From Luteimonas sp. MC1750 (GTDB lineage: Bacteria > Pseudomonadota > Gammaproteobacteria > Xanthomonadales > Xanthomonadaceae), in NCBI RefSeq assembly GCF_016615955.1, contig NZ_CP067113.1:868001-932000 (forward strand): 64,000 bases of DNA, read 5' to 3'. Under the pieces are notes generated by a model that did not search any database, was not told the DNA's origin, and saw only the letters and a program-made list of their open reading frames with translations. This document shows, one piece after another, positions 21,562 through 29,884 of the stretch; the stretch's first letter is position 1, and each line of letters begins with the position of its first letter. A program made the translations under genes and the position numbers.

Positions 21562-22217
21562 TCGGCGTGCTGGTGCCCGCGCACGACGAGGAGGTGCTGG
21601 TCGGCGACTGCCTGCGCTCGATCCTGGCCGCGGCCCGCGCCCCGGCACTGGGCGGCGAGGTGGTGGAGGTGGTGGTCGCGCTCGACCGCTGCACCGATGC
21701 CACCGCCGACATCTGCGCCGCGCTCGGAGTGCGCACGGTGGCGATCGACGCACGCTGCGTCGGACGCGCCCGCGCCGCCGCCGCCGAGGTTCTGCTGAGG
21801 GCCGGCGCGCGCTGGCTGGCTTCCACAGACGCCGACAGCCAGGTTCCCGTCGACTGGCTGTCGGGACAGCTTGCCTGCCGCGCCGACGCTTTCTGCGGCA
21901 CGGTGCGCGTTTCCGATTGGCTCGACTTCGCGACCTGCGTCCGCGCGGCCTTCCATGCCGCCGAGCACCACATCGACGGGCATCCGCACGTGCATGGCGC
22001 GAACCTGGGCGTTTCGGCAGGCGCGTACCGGGCGGTGGGTGGGTTCGCGCAGCTGGCTGCGCACGAGGACCGGGCGCTGCTCCAGGCCCTGGACCGCGGC
22101 GGCTTCACCGTCGCGCGGCGGGCGACGCCGGCGGTGGTGACGAGCGCACGCCGCGACGCGCGCGCGCGGCACGGCTTCGGGGACTACCTGCTGGGGCTCG
22201 AAGCCGGCGCAGCCTGA
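21558..22217 (+). CDS. family 2 glycosyltransferase
   Basis: A 219-residue GT-A fold glycosyltransferase. It has the N-terminal VLVPAHDEE strand-loop (residues 4-12), EVVVALDRCTDAT (nucleotide-sugar site) and the DxD-type motif in STDADSQVP (Asp91-Asp93), then GANLGVSAGAYRAVGGF with the acceptor-side loop and AHEDRAL. No membrane helix is seen, so it is soluble. It starts at GTG 21558 inside the previous stop (GTGA). It ends the four-gene operon. Confidence 0.88.
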   Translation: MIGVLVPAHDEEVLVGDCLRSILAAARAPALGGEVVEVVVALDRCTDATADICAALGVRTVAIDARCVGRARAAAAEVLLRAGARWLASTDADSQVPVDWLSGQLACRADAFCGTVRVSDWLDFATCVRAAFHAAEHHIDGHPHVHGANLGVSAGAYRAVGGFAQLAAHEDRALLQALDRGGFTVARRATPAVVTSARRDARARHGFGDYLLGLEAGAA

Positions 22218-22221
22218 CCTG

Positions 22222-22245
22222 GTGTTCGTGTTCGTGTTCGTGTTC
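22222..22245 (+). repeat. (GTGTTC)4 hexamer microsatellite
   Basis: Four perfect copies of GTGTTC lie in the 104-base gap between the convergent glycosyltransferase and MFS genes. A weak hairpin (arms CGCCCG / CGGGCG, 22266-22285) follows, without a T tract; it may help end transcription from either side. Confidence 0.7.
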
Positions 22246-22321
22246 CGGGTGGACTCGTGCTCGACCGCCCGGAGTCCTTCGGGCGCCGGACGCTGCAGGC
22301 GCGTGGGTCAGCCGCGCGTCC

Positions 22322-23920
22322 TCAGGTGAACCGGCCCTGGATTTCCTCGAGGCCCTGCGCCCGCGTTTCCACGCCGCTGCGCCCCAGCATGATCGCCGAC
22401 GCGGCCATGGGCAGCGCGAGCAGGGCGGCCGACAGCGCGAAGTGGTCGAAGAACCCGAGCACGCCCAGGCCCGCCCCCAGGATCCCGCCGAACTTGGAGC
22501 TCGCGGCGATGACGCCCGAGCCCGTGCCGCGCAGGCGCAATGGATAGATCTCGGCCGCGTACGGGATCAGCATGGCGATCACGCCGCTGACGCTGACGAG
22601 GAGCGCGGCGATCGCCGCCGTCGTCAGCGCGGACGAGCGCACGCCTGCGAGATCCATCGCGGCGAACGCCAGCAGGGATGCCGCCGTCAGGCCCAGGAAG
22701 AGCACCAGCGACCTGAAGCTGCTCCAGCGGTAATAGAGCCAGATCACCAGCGCGATGCCGGGCAATGCATAGACCGCCGACCTGGCAAGCAAGGCGCTCG
22801 CGGCGGCCGCGTCGACGCCGAGTTCGGTCAGGTTGGTCGGCAGCCACAGCAGGAAGCCGAAGTTCACCAGGCCCCAGGCGCTGCCCGCGACCAGCAGGCT
22901 CCACGAAACCGGTGCATGACGGCCGCGCACGAGATCACGGACGCCGGAAACGGGGTGGCTTTCGTCGATGACCGGCGGTGCCGGGTGCGTGGCGTCATCC
23001 TTCTCGACCCGCCCTCCCGGGCCGGCAAAGCGCGCCAGCAGCGCATGTGCCTGGCCCTGCATGCCCATGCTGGCAAGAAAGCGCGGCGATTCCGGAATGA
23101 ACCGGTTGAGCACGATGATCAACGCGCCGGTCGGCAGGCCGAGCAGCCACAGCACGCGCCAGCTGAACATCGGCTCCAGCACCGCGGCGGCGCCCGCCGC
23201 CAGCAGGTATCCGCCGGACGTGCCGATGCCGCCGAGCGCCACGAGCAGCCAGCCCCGGTGCAGCGCCGGCACGGTTTCCGCCATCAGGGTGAAGGTGATC
23301 GGCAGCAGGCCGCCAGCGGACGCGCCCATCAGGAAGCACATCGCCAGGTTCCAGCCGAACGAGGGCATGGCCCCGCAGATGGCGGTGCCGATGAACATCA
23401 GCGCCGACAGCAGGATGGCCGAGCGTCGACCGAAGCGGTCGGCAACCCGTCCCCACACCACCGAGCCCACCGTGGTGCCGGTCAGTGCGAACAGGGCCAG
23501 CACGCTGGCGCCCGCGGTGTCCATGCCGTATTCGGCGCGCATCCCCGGCATCACGAAGCCCAGGGTGGCGGGCTTCATCACGTCGATCGCGAGCGTGATC
23601 ACCAGCACCGTCACCAGCGTCCAGTGCGCGCGATTGAGCGCGACCCCGTCGGCGACATGGAAGTCGAGCGGCGCGCCGGTGCCCGGCTGCACGCCTGCCG
23701 GGGTCCGCGGCAGCATCCCGTAGGCGGAGAGCGCCAGCCCGACCGGAATGATCGCCATGCCGATCCACATTCCGGTGGTCATCGGCATGCCGACCATGTG
23801 CCAGTCCGTGTGCTGGCCCATCAGGAACATCGGCCCGTGCGAGAGCACGCCCGCCAGGATCAGGGCACAGCCGAACCAGAAGGCGACGGGATGGTGGAAC
23901 GAGATTCCTGCTTGACTCAT
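22322..23920 (-). CDS. MFS transporter, aromatic-acid/SV2-type
   Basis: A 532-residue major facilitator protein with twelve or more hydrophobic helices. The loop 2-3 signature GRVADRFGRRSAILL and the loop after helix 6, PESPRFLASMG, place it in the SV2-like/aromatic acid:proton and sugar porter-like branch. The long N-terminal part has two extra hydrophobic runs before the first signature, and a large loop between the halves. I chose the ATG at 23920 (MSQAGISFHH); the frame extends further but without support. It is convergent with the four-gene operon, so any link is by proximity only. Substrate unknown. Confidence 0.85.
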   Translation of the reverse strand: MSQAGISFHHPVAFWFGCALILAGVLSHGPMFLMGQHTDWHMVGMPMTTGMWIGMAIIPVGLALSAYGMLPRTPAGVQPGTGAPLDFHVADGVALNRAHWTLVTVLVITLAIDVMKPATLGFVMPGMRAEYGMDTAGASVLALFALTGTTVGSVVWGRVADRFGRRSAILLSALMFIGTAICGAMPSFGWNLAMCFLMGASAGGLLPITFTLMAETVPALHRGWLLVALGGIGTSGGYLLAAGAAAVLEPMFSWRVLWLLGLPTGALIIVLNRFIPESPRFLASMGMQGQAHALLARFAGPGGRVEKDDATHPAPPVIDESHPVSGVRDLVRGRHAPVSWSLLVAGSAWGLVNFGFLLWLPTNLTELGVDAAAASALLARSAVYALPGIALVIWLYYRWSSFRSLVLFLGLTAASLLAFAAMDLAGVRSSALTTAAIAALLVSVSGVIAMLIPYAAEIYPLRLRGTGSGVIAASSKFGGILGAGLGVLGFFDHFALSAALLALPMAASAIMLGRSGVETRAQGLEEIQGRFT

Positions 23921-23976
23921 GGCGCCCCCGTGGAGGACGCATGGTAGCGCGGCCGGATCGCCCCTATCCTGCGCGG

Positions 23977-24483
23977 ATGGCAGCACTGAAGTATCTCGCC
24001 GGCTATCCGCTCGAGGTCCAGGCGCGGGTGCAGGAGCTCATCGACCGGGATCGACTAGGCACCCTGCTGGCCGCGAAGTACGGCGACCGCCACGCGGTAC
24101 GCAACGACAGCCAGCTCTACGGCTACGTCCAGGACCTGAAGGACCGCCACCTGCGCATGTCCGCGCCGCTGGGCAAGGTGCTTTACGACAGCACGCTGCA
24201 GGTGGTGAAGCACGCGCTGGGCACGCACACCACCATCTCGCGCGTGCAGGGCGGCAGGCTCAGGGCCAGCCGCGAGATCCGCATCGCCAGCGTGTTCCGC
24301 GACGCGCCCGCGGAGTTCCTGAAGATGATCGCGGTGCATGAACTCGCGCACATGAAAGAGGCCGCGCACGACAAGGCGTTCTACCGGCTGTGCGTGCACA
24401 TGGAGCCGGACTATCACCAGCTGGAGTTCGATACGCGCCTGTACCTGACGCAGCTGGACCTGGTGCGCCGGGCCGGGGGCTGA
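23977..24483 (+). CDS. YgjP-like zinc metalloprotein (M48/DUF45 domain)
   Basis: A 168-residue protein with the zincin motif HELAH (121-125) followed by [13 protein letters not shown], where the third ligand is expected. The layout matches the small YgjP/DUF45 metal-dependent family seen in many proteobacteria. I use ATG 23977 ([11 protein letters not shown]); an in-frame ATG 36 bases upstream is possible. It is divergent from the MFS gene. Immediately downstream lies a decayed sulfur-gene remnant. Confidence 0.85.
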   Translation: MAALKYLAGYPLEVQARVQELIDRDRLGTLLAAKYGDRHAVRNDSQLYGYVQDLKDRHLRMSAPLGKVLYDSTLQVVKHALGTHTTISRVQGGRLRASREIRIASVFRDAPAEFLKMIAVHELAHMKEAAHDKAFYRLCVHMEPDYHQLEFDTRLYLTQLDLVRRAGG

Positions 24484-24519
24484 CCCTCCCTCAGCGGCGC
24501 GCCGACAGCCGCTGGGCGG

Positions 24520-24797
24520 CGACAGCCGGCCCAGCCCGCACACGCCGTGGCCGCTGGTGCAGCCATTGCCCAGGCTTGCGCCGAAGCCGACCAGCAGGCC
24601 CGCGGCCACGAGCATCAGCGGCGGGAAGCCGTCGCGCGGGGTCGCCATCGCCAGGCCAGCTCGCCGTCGCCGGGCACCATCACGCCGGCAAGGATGCCGC
24701 TGACGCCGGCCACGCGCCCGGTGAGCTACAGCAGCAGGCTGGCGGCCAGTCCGATCAGCACGCCACCCGACAGCGCAGAGAGCCAGACCGCGCGCAT
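24520..24797 (-). pseudogene. decayed YeeE/YedE half-transporter
   Basis: Degenerate second copy of the gene at 35996-36421. The N-terminal part (24797 to 24726) reads [20 protein letters not shown], matching the intact start, and is then broken by an amber codon (TAG) where the intact gene has a tryptophan codon. The middle (about 20 residues) is deleted. The C-terminal part reads [19 protein letters not shown] and GVCGLGRLS before homology stops near 24520. Nonsense mutation plus internal deletion plus lost 3' end make it non-functional. Confidence 0.85.
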
Positions 24798-24836
24798 CAG
24801 CCGCCGCCGAACTGGTTGAGCGGCAGCCGCAGGAGG
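24797..24836 (-). pseudogene. 3' scrap of a persulfide dioxygenase-like MBL gene
   Basis: The bases just before the decayed YeeE copy encode [12 protein letters not shown] and a stop on the minus strand. This matches the last residues of the intact MBL gene at 36418 (LRLPLNRIGKDI and stop). The stop overlaps the decayed YeeE start, as in the intact pair. Everything upstream of this tail is gone. Confidence 0.75.
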
Positions 24837-24922
24837 CCGCGGTGGCCGAAGGACGGCGCTGGGGCTTGCGTGGGCTGGAAGGCGAGGTGCGGGAACGGTT
24901 GCAGCGCGAGCGGTGCGTTGCC
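24834..24922 (+). pseudogene. 3' scrap of a DSP-like phosphatase gene
   Basis: On the plus strand the reading [18 protein letters not shown] and [10 protein letters not shown] matches the C-terminal end of the DSP-like lipoprotein at 37711-38331 (SAVEEGRRWGLGGLEGEV and then RIARERCLA). In the intact locus this gene lies on the far side of the MBL and arsR genes. Here its tail is fused directly to the MBL tail at about 24834, so a deletion removed most of the MBL gene, the regulator and most of the phosphatase. Confidence 0.8.
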
Positions 24923-24955
24923 TTGGCGCCGGATGGGGATGCGACGCCACTTCGG

Positions 24956-25426
24956 TCAAGGTTCGGACAGTCCGGCCAGGCTCCGCTCCAGGAGTCCGAC
25001 CAGCGCCTCCTGCTCGTCCCGATGCAGGCTGCCCATCGCGGCCTCGATCGCCTCGCGTGCCACCACGCTGCCGCGCTCCATCAGCTCCAGGCCGTGGGCG
25101 GTCACGTCATGGGCCTGCACCCGCTTGAGGCATGGATGCGGCCGGCGCGTGACCAGGCCGTCGCGCTCCAGCCGCAGCAGGGTCTGGTGCATGGTCTGTG
25201 GGGACACGTCGAGCAGTCGGGCCAGCTCCGCGTTCGATGCGCCGGGGTGTTCGGCCAGCAGCAACAGGGCCAGCCCCTGCGGCCGGGTCAGGGTCAGCCC
25301 GGCCTCATGCAGTCGCCGCTCCACCACGACCGTCAGGCCCAGGTGCAGGCGCCGGAGGAGGGTGCCGATCCGGTAGGCGCGTGATTGCCTGAACGCGTGA
25401 AGCGCGGATGTCCGGGGATCCTGCAT
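24956..25426 (-). CDS. MarR family transcriptional regulator
   Basis: A 156-residue winged-helix regulator of the MarR family. The helix-turn-helix is in [28 protein letters not shown] (about residues 76-103), followed by the wing [19 protein letters not shown] and a C-terminal dimer helix. It is divergent from the RND efflux genes and shares with them a 70-base spacer that holds a perfect palindrome. The most likely role is ligand-released repression of the pump and of itself. Its 3' end abuts the pseudogene remnants. Confidence 0.9.
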   Translation of the reverse strand: MQDPRTSALHAFRQSRAYRIGTLLRRLHLGLTVVVERRLHEAGLTLTRPQGLALLLLAEHPGASNAELARLLDVSPQTMHQTLLRLERDGLVTRRPHPCLKRVQAHDVTAHGLELMERGSVVAREAIEAAMGSLHRDEQEALVGLLERSLAGLSEP

Positions 25427-25451
25427 GGTGGCGTGATCCTCACCTGGGAGT

Positions 25452-25467
25452 TATCAGCAAGCTGATA
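25452..25467. promoter_or_regulatory. probable MarR operator
   Basis: TATCAGCAAGCTGATA is a perfect inverted repeat (7-bp arms, 2-base centre) in the spacer between marR and the efflux adaptor gene. Size, symmetry and AT-rich ends match MarR-family operators. It lies 31 bases before the adaptor ATG and 26 bases before the marR start, placed to block both promoters. Confidence 0.7.
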
Positions 25468-25497
25468 TCTTGCGCGTTTTCCGGTTCGAGTCCCGTG

Positions 25498-26637
25498 ATG
25501 GCCTTCCTGTCCCGACCGCTGGCGCTGTGCGGCGCACTGGCCCTGGCCCTGGCGTTGTCCGGCTGTGGGGAAGATGCCCCGCCAGAGGCCGTGCCCAGCC
25601 TGACCGTGAGCCTGGCTTCGCCGCAGCTGCGCGAGGTCACCCGCGAGGTGGTTGCGTCCGGCGCCGTGGCGGCATGGGAAGAGGTGTCGGTGGGCGTGGA
25701 GCTTTCCGGACTGCGCGTGGCCAGCGTCGCGGTCGAGGTCGGCAGCGTCGTGGCCGCGGGTGATGTGCTGCTGCGCATCGACGACCGCACGCTCGCCTCG
25801 CAGCTGGCGCAGTCCGACGCGCAGGTGCGCGAGGCGCAGACCAATCTCGAGACCGCGCGCCGCAAGGCCGCACGCATCCGCGAACTGGCCGATTCGCAGA
25901 TGGTGGCGCTGCAGGACGCGGAAGAGGCCGAGGCCGCGCGTGCAAACGCCCAGGCGCGCCTCAATACCGCGATTGCCAGCCGCGACGCCGCCCGCGTGCA
26001 GCGCGACTTCACCGTGGTGCGCGCGCCGGTCGGGGGGGTGGTTTCGGCGCGCAGCGTCCAGCCGGGGCAGGTGGTGGGCGGCGGCAGCGAACTGCTGCGC
26101 CTGATCCGCGATGGCCGCCTGGAGTGGCGCGCGGAGCTGGCCGAAGCCGACCTGCTGCGGGTCGACACCGGCACCCCGGTCCGCGTGGAGTCGCCGGGCG
26201 GCAGCGTGGTCGAAGGCGGGGTCCGTACGGTGTCGCCGGCGCTCGACGCGCAAAGCCGCACCGGCACCGTGTACGTCGATCTCCCGGATCCCGGCGCGCT
26301 GCGTGCCGGCATGTTCGCGCAGGGCCGCCTTGCCCTCGGTCGGGCGCAGGCCCTGCTGGTCCCGGGCGATGCCATCGTGCGCCGTGACGGCCGCGCCTTC
26401 GTGTTCACCGTCGGCGAGGATGGGCGCGCGCACGAGCGGTCCGTCGAGCTCGGCGGGCCGCACGGCGAACTCGTCGAGGTTCGCGACGGACTGGGACAAG
26501 GCGATCGCGTGGTGGCGCGTGGCGCCGGCTTCCTGGGAGACGGTGACCTCGTGCGCGTGGTCGACAGCGCGGAGGCGGCCCGGCCCGCGGACGCGAAGGC
26601 CGGCCCGAAGCCTGCGACCGGGACCGTCGCCAAATGA
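25498..26637 (+). CDS. RND efflux periplasmic adaptor lipoprotein
   Basis: Membrane fusion protein of 379 residues linking an RND pump to an outer-membrane channel. The signal peptide ends in a lipobox (LSGC, about residues 18-21). A lipoyl domain half (GLRVASVAVEVGSVVAAGDVL), a coiled hairpin (about 105-165, with QLAQSDAQVREAQTNLETARR) and the second lipoyl half (FTVVRAPVGGVV) follow, then beta-barrel and membrane-proximal domains. The start at 25498 is the ATG that begins the signal peptide. Stop and next start overlap (ATGA). No outer-membrane factor gene is present, so a separately encoded TolC-like protein is presumably used. Confidence 0.92.
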   Translation: MAFLSRPLALCGALALALALSGCGEDAPPEAVPSLTVSLASPQLREVTREVVASGAVAAWEEVSVGVELSGLRVASVAVEVGSVVAAGDVLLRIDDRTLASQLAQSDAQVREAQTNLETARRKAARIRELADSQMVALQDAEEAEAARANAQARLNTAIASRDAARVQRDFTVVRAPVGGVVSARSVQPGQVVGGGSELLRLIRDGRLEWRAELAEADLLRVDTGTPVRVESPGGSVVEGGVRTVSPALDAQSRTGTVYVDLPDPGALRAGMFAQGRLALGRAQALLVPGDAIVRRDGRAFVFTVGEDGRAHERSVELGGPHGELVEVRDGLGQGDRVVARGAGFLGDGDLVRVVDSAEAARPADAKAGPKPATGTVAK

Positions 26638-29600
26638 ATTTCTCCGCCTTTTCGATCCACCGGCCCTTGCCGGCGATCCTGGTCTTCATCCTGCTGACCG
26701 CCGCGGGCCTGCTGGCCTTCAACCGGCTCGCCGTTTCCCAGTTCCCGGACCTCACCGTGCCGGTGGTCAACGTGACAGTGCTGCTTCCGGGCGCGAGCCC
26801 CAGCACGCTGGAAACCCAGGTCACGCGCAAGGTCGAGGACGCCACCGCCAGCATCCCGAACCTGCGCAACACCGCCTCGATCGTCAACGAGGGTGTGTCG
26901 ACCACCATCCTCACCTTCGAGATCGAGAAGGACGGCACCCTGGCCAAGGACGAGGTGCGCGATGCCATCGACCGCGTGCGCATCGACCTGCCGGCGGATG
27001 TGGAGCCGCCGATCGTCTCGCTGGTCAACGTGACCGGCGGCGACATGCTGACCTATGCCGTGACCGCCGACGGCTGGAGCGACGAAGAGCTCAGCTGGTT
27101 CATCGACGACACCGTGTCCAAGCGCCTGTTCGCCGTGCCCGGCGTGGGCACGGTGCGGCGCATCGGCGGCGTGGACCGCGAGATCCGCGTCGCCCTGCGG
27201 CCCGAGGCCGTGCAGGGCTTCGGCGTGAGTCCGGCGCTGATCAGCCAGCAGCTCGCGCGCATCCAGCAGGAGCAGCCGGGTGGCCGCACCACGGTCGGCG
27301 GCAGCGAGCAGGCCGTGCGCACGCTGGGCACCGTCGAGACCGCCGCCGACCTCGCCAACTTCCCGATCTCGATGCCCGACGGCCGCAGCGTGCGCCTGTC
27401 GACGCTGGCCACCGTGAGCGACGGCAACGCCACCGTCAGCCAGCGCACCACGCTCGATGGCCGCCCGGTGATCGGCTTCGCCGTGCAGCGCACCACCGGC
27501 ACCAGCGAGGTCGATGTCGGCAACGCCGTGCGCGACAGCGTGGCGAAGCTGCAGCAGGAGCAACGGCGCGTGCGCGTGGTGGAAGTTGCCTCCACCACGC
27601 AGGTGGCCGAGGACTCGTTCGAGTCCTCGATGCACATGCTCTACGAGGGCGCCGCACTCGCCGTGCTGGTGGTCTTCCTGTTCCTGCGCGACTTCCGCGC
27701 CACCTTCATCAGCGCCATCGCGTTGCCGCTGTCGATCATCCCGACCTTCGCGGTGATGCATTGGCTTGGCTTCAGCCTCAACATGATCACCCTGCTGGCG
27801 CTGGCCGTGGTGGTGGGCATCCTGGTGGACGATGCGATCGTCGAGGTCGAGAACATCGACCGCCACCTGCGCATGGGCAAGGCGCCGAAACAGGCCGCGC
27901 TGGAAGCCGCCGACGAAATCGGCCTGGCGGTGATCGCCACCTCGTGCACCCTGGCCGCGGTGTTCATCCCCGTGGCCTTCATGCCCGGCATCCCCGGCAA
28001 GTTCTTCCGCGAGTTCGGCTGGACCGCCGCAGCCGCGGTGATGTTCTCGCTGCTGGTCGCGCGCCTGATCACGCCGATGATGGCGGCCTACATGCTCAAG
28101 CCCATGCCCGAGCACAAGGGCGACTCGAAGCTGATGCAGTGGTACCTGGGCTTCGTCGACAACTCGCTGAAACACCGCAACCGCACGCTGCTGATCGCGC
28201 TGGCGATCTTCATCGGCTCGCTGGCGCTGCTGCCGCTGCTGAAGGTGACCTTCATCCCGCCCACCGACGGCATCCAGAGCAACGTGCTGATCGAGCTGCC
28301 GCCGGGCACCGCGCTGGCCACCACCGAAGAGGTGGCCGAGACCGCGCGCCAGCGCATCGCCGACATCCCCGAGATCGAGCACGTGTTCGTGACCGCCGGC
28401 AGCAACTCCGGCGCCAATGGACCCGCCGGCGACCTCACCAGCGCCGAGCTGCGCAAGGCGACCCTCACCATCCGCTGGAGCGACGACCGCGACCTGACGC
28501 AATACGAGCTGGAAAGCGTGGTGCGCGAGCGCCTCGCCGATCTTCCCGGCGTGCGCCTGAGCTTCCAGGGCGGCGAACCCGGCCGCGCGCTGCAGCTGGT
28601 GCTGGCCGGCGACGACCCGGTGAAGCTGGCCACCGCCGCGCGCGACGTGGAGCGCGAGATCCGCCAGCTGCCCGGGCTCGGCACCGTCGGCTCGTCGGCC
28701 TCGCTGGTGCGCCCGGAAGTGATCGTGCGCCCGGACCCCGCGCGCGCCGCGGACCTGGGCGTGTCGACCGCCGACATCGCCGCCGCCACCCGCGTGGCCA
28801 CCCGCGGCGACTACGAACAGTTCCTCGCCAAGCTCAACCTGCCCGAGCGCCAGGTGCCGATCCGCGTGCAGCTGGACGAACGCGCGCTGTCGGATCCCTC
28901 ACTGCTCGGCCAGCTGCGCGTGCCCACCGCCACCGGCGGCAGCGTGCCGCTGTCGTCCGTGGCCGAGATCACCACCGCCAGCGGCCCCTCGCAGATCGAC
29001 CGCTTCGACCGCCGCCGCAACGTGACCATCACCGTCGACCTCAACGGCATGGCCATGGGCGAGGTGGAAGGCCAGATCAACGCGCTGCCATCGATCAACA
29101 ACCTGCCCCCCGGCGTCGAGCGCCAAGCCGCTGGCGACAGCGAGATCTTCGCCGAGATGTTCGGCGGCTTCGCCATGGCCATGGTGGCCGGCATCTTCTG
29201 CGTCTACGGCGTGCTGCTGCTGCTGTTCAACCACGCCAGCCAACCGATCACCATCCTGGTGGCCGTGCCGCTGGCGGCGGGCGGCGCGTTCGGCGCGCTG
29301 CTCATCACCGGGCTGGATATCTCGCTGTCGGTGCTGATCGGCCTGATCCTCTTGATCGGCATCGCGGTGAAGAACTCGATCCTGCTGGTGGATTACGCCG
29401 TCATGGCGGAAGAGAAGGGCATGAGCCGGCACGAGGCGTTGATGGATGCGTGCCACAAGCGCGCGCGCCCGGTGATCATGACCACGATGGCGATGGGCGC
29501 GGGCATGATGCCGATCGCGCTCGGGCTGACGGCGGATGCGAGCTTCAGGATGCCGATGGCGGTGGCGGTGATCGGCGGGCTGATCACGTCGACGGTGCTG

Positions 29601-29705
29601 AGCCTGGTGGTGGTGCCGGCGGCGTTTACGCTGGTGGATGATGTGGAGGAGTGGGTGGTGGGGAAGTTGCGGCGGGGTAAGCGCGGTGCCGGGGCGACGG
29701 CTTAG
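26634..29705 (+). CDS. RND (HAE1-type) efflux transporter
   Basis: Inner-membrane proton-driven drug efflux pump of 1023 residues. It has the usual duplicated layout: helix 1 near residues 10-30, a large periplasmic loop, helices 2-6 from about 330, a second large loop and helices 8-12. The proton-relay aspartate pair is in VGILVDDAIVEVENI, and the second-half GIAVKNSILLVDYA block matches HAE1 members. It belongs to the shorter, non-AcrB subgroup typical of MFP-RND pairs. Substrate unknown. The 180 bases to the next gene contain no gene; the composition drops from GC-rich to mixed there. Confidence 0.93.
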   Translation: MNFSAFSIHRPLPAILVFILLTAAGLLAFNRLAVSQFPDLTVPVVNVTVLLPGASPSTLETQVTRKVEDATASIPNLRNTASIVNEGVSTTILTFEIEKDGTLAKDEVRDAIDRVRIDLPADVEPPIVSLVNVTGGDMLTYAVTADGWSDEELSWFIDDTVSKRLFAVPGVGTVRRIGGVDREIRVALRPEAVQGFGVSPALISQQLARIQQEQPGGRTTVGGSEQAVRTLGTVETAADLANFPISMPDGRSVRLSTLATVSDGNATVSQRTTLDGRPVIGFAVQRTTGTSEVDVGNAVRDSVAKLQQEQRRVRVVEVASTTQVAEDSFESSMHMLYEGAALAVLVVFLFLRDFRATFISAIALPLSIIPTFAVMHWLGFSLNMITLLALAVVVGILVDDAIVEVENIDRHLRMGKAPKQAALEAADEIGLAVIATSCTLAAVFIPVAFMPGIPGKFFREFGWTAAAAVMFSLLVARLITPMMAAYMLKPMPEHKGDSKLMQWYLGFVDNSLKHRNRTLLIALAIFIGSLALLPLLKVTFIPPTDGIQSNVLIELPPGTALATTEEVAETARQRIADIPEIEHVFVTAGSNSGANGPAGDLTSAELRKATLTIRWSDDRDLTQYELESVVRERLADLPGVRLSFQGGEPGRALQLVLAGDDPVKLATAARDVEREIRQLPGLGTVGSSASLVRPEVIVRPDPARAADLGVSTADIAAATRVATRGDYEQFLAKLNLPERQVPIRVQLDERALSDPSLLGQLRVPTATGGSVPLSSVAEITTASGPSQIDRFDRRRNVTITVDLNGMAMGEVEGQINALPSINNLPPGVERQAAGDSEIFAEMFGGFAMAMVAGIFCVYGVLLLLFNHASQPITILVAVPLAAGGAFGALLITGLDISLSVLIGLILLIGIAVKNSILLVDYAVMAEEKGMSRHEALMDACHKRARPVIMTTMAMGAGMMPIALGLTADASFRMPMAVAVIGGLITSTVLSLVVVPAAFTLVDDVEEWVVGKLRRGKRGAGATA

Positions 29706-29884
29706 GAGGTCGGCTGCTGCCATCGTCATCCCGGGTACGCATTGCTCCGGAGGAGGCGACTTAAGCGGCTGTCCCTAAACCCTGTCCATGGTTTTTGGCC
29801 CCGTGGCCCGTTAACAGCGGCGGGTCCGTGGCACGCTCCTTGCTTGTTCCGTGTCGAGAACTCCCTCGAACGCAGAGCACGGCA

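Noticed and set aside
22222..22245. GTGTTC repeats considered as the start of a CRISPR array
   Set aside because: The units are six bases and directly contiguous, with no spacers; it is a microsatellite. No CRISPR array or cas gene was seen anywhere in the window.
25440..28502. Minus-strand open frame of 1020 residues opposite the RND efflux genes
   Set aside because: Its translation is His/Arg/Gln/Ala-rich low-complexity sequence without family motifs, typical of the antisense of high-GC genes; the plus strand encodes convincing adaptor and pump proteins.
26111..29641. Plus-strand open frame of 1176 residues overlapping the RND pump
   Set aside because: A frame-shifted shadow of the adaptor and pump genes, composed mainly of Arg, Pro and Ala, with no start context.
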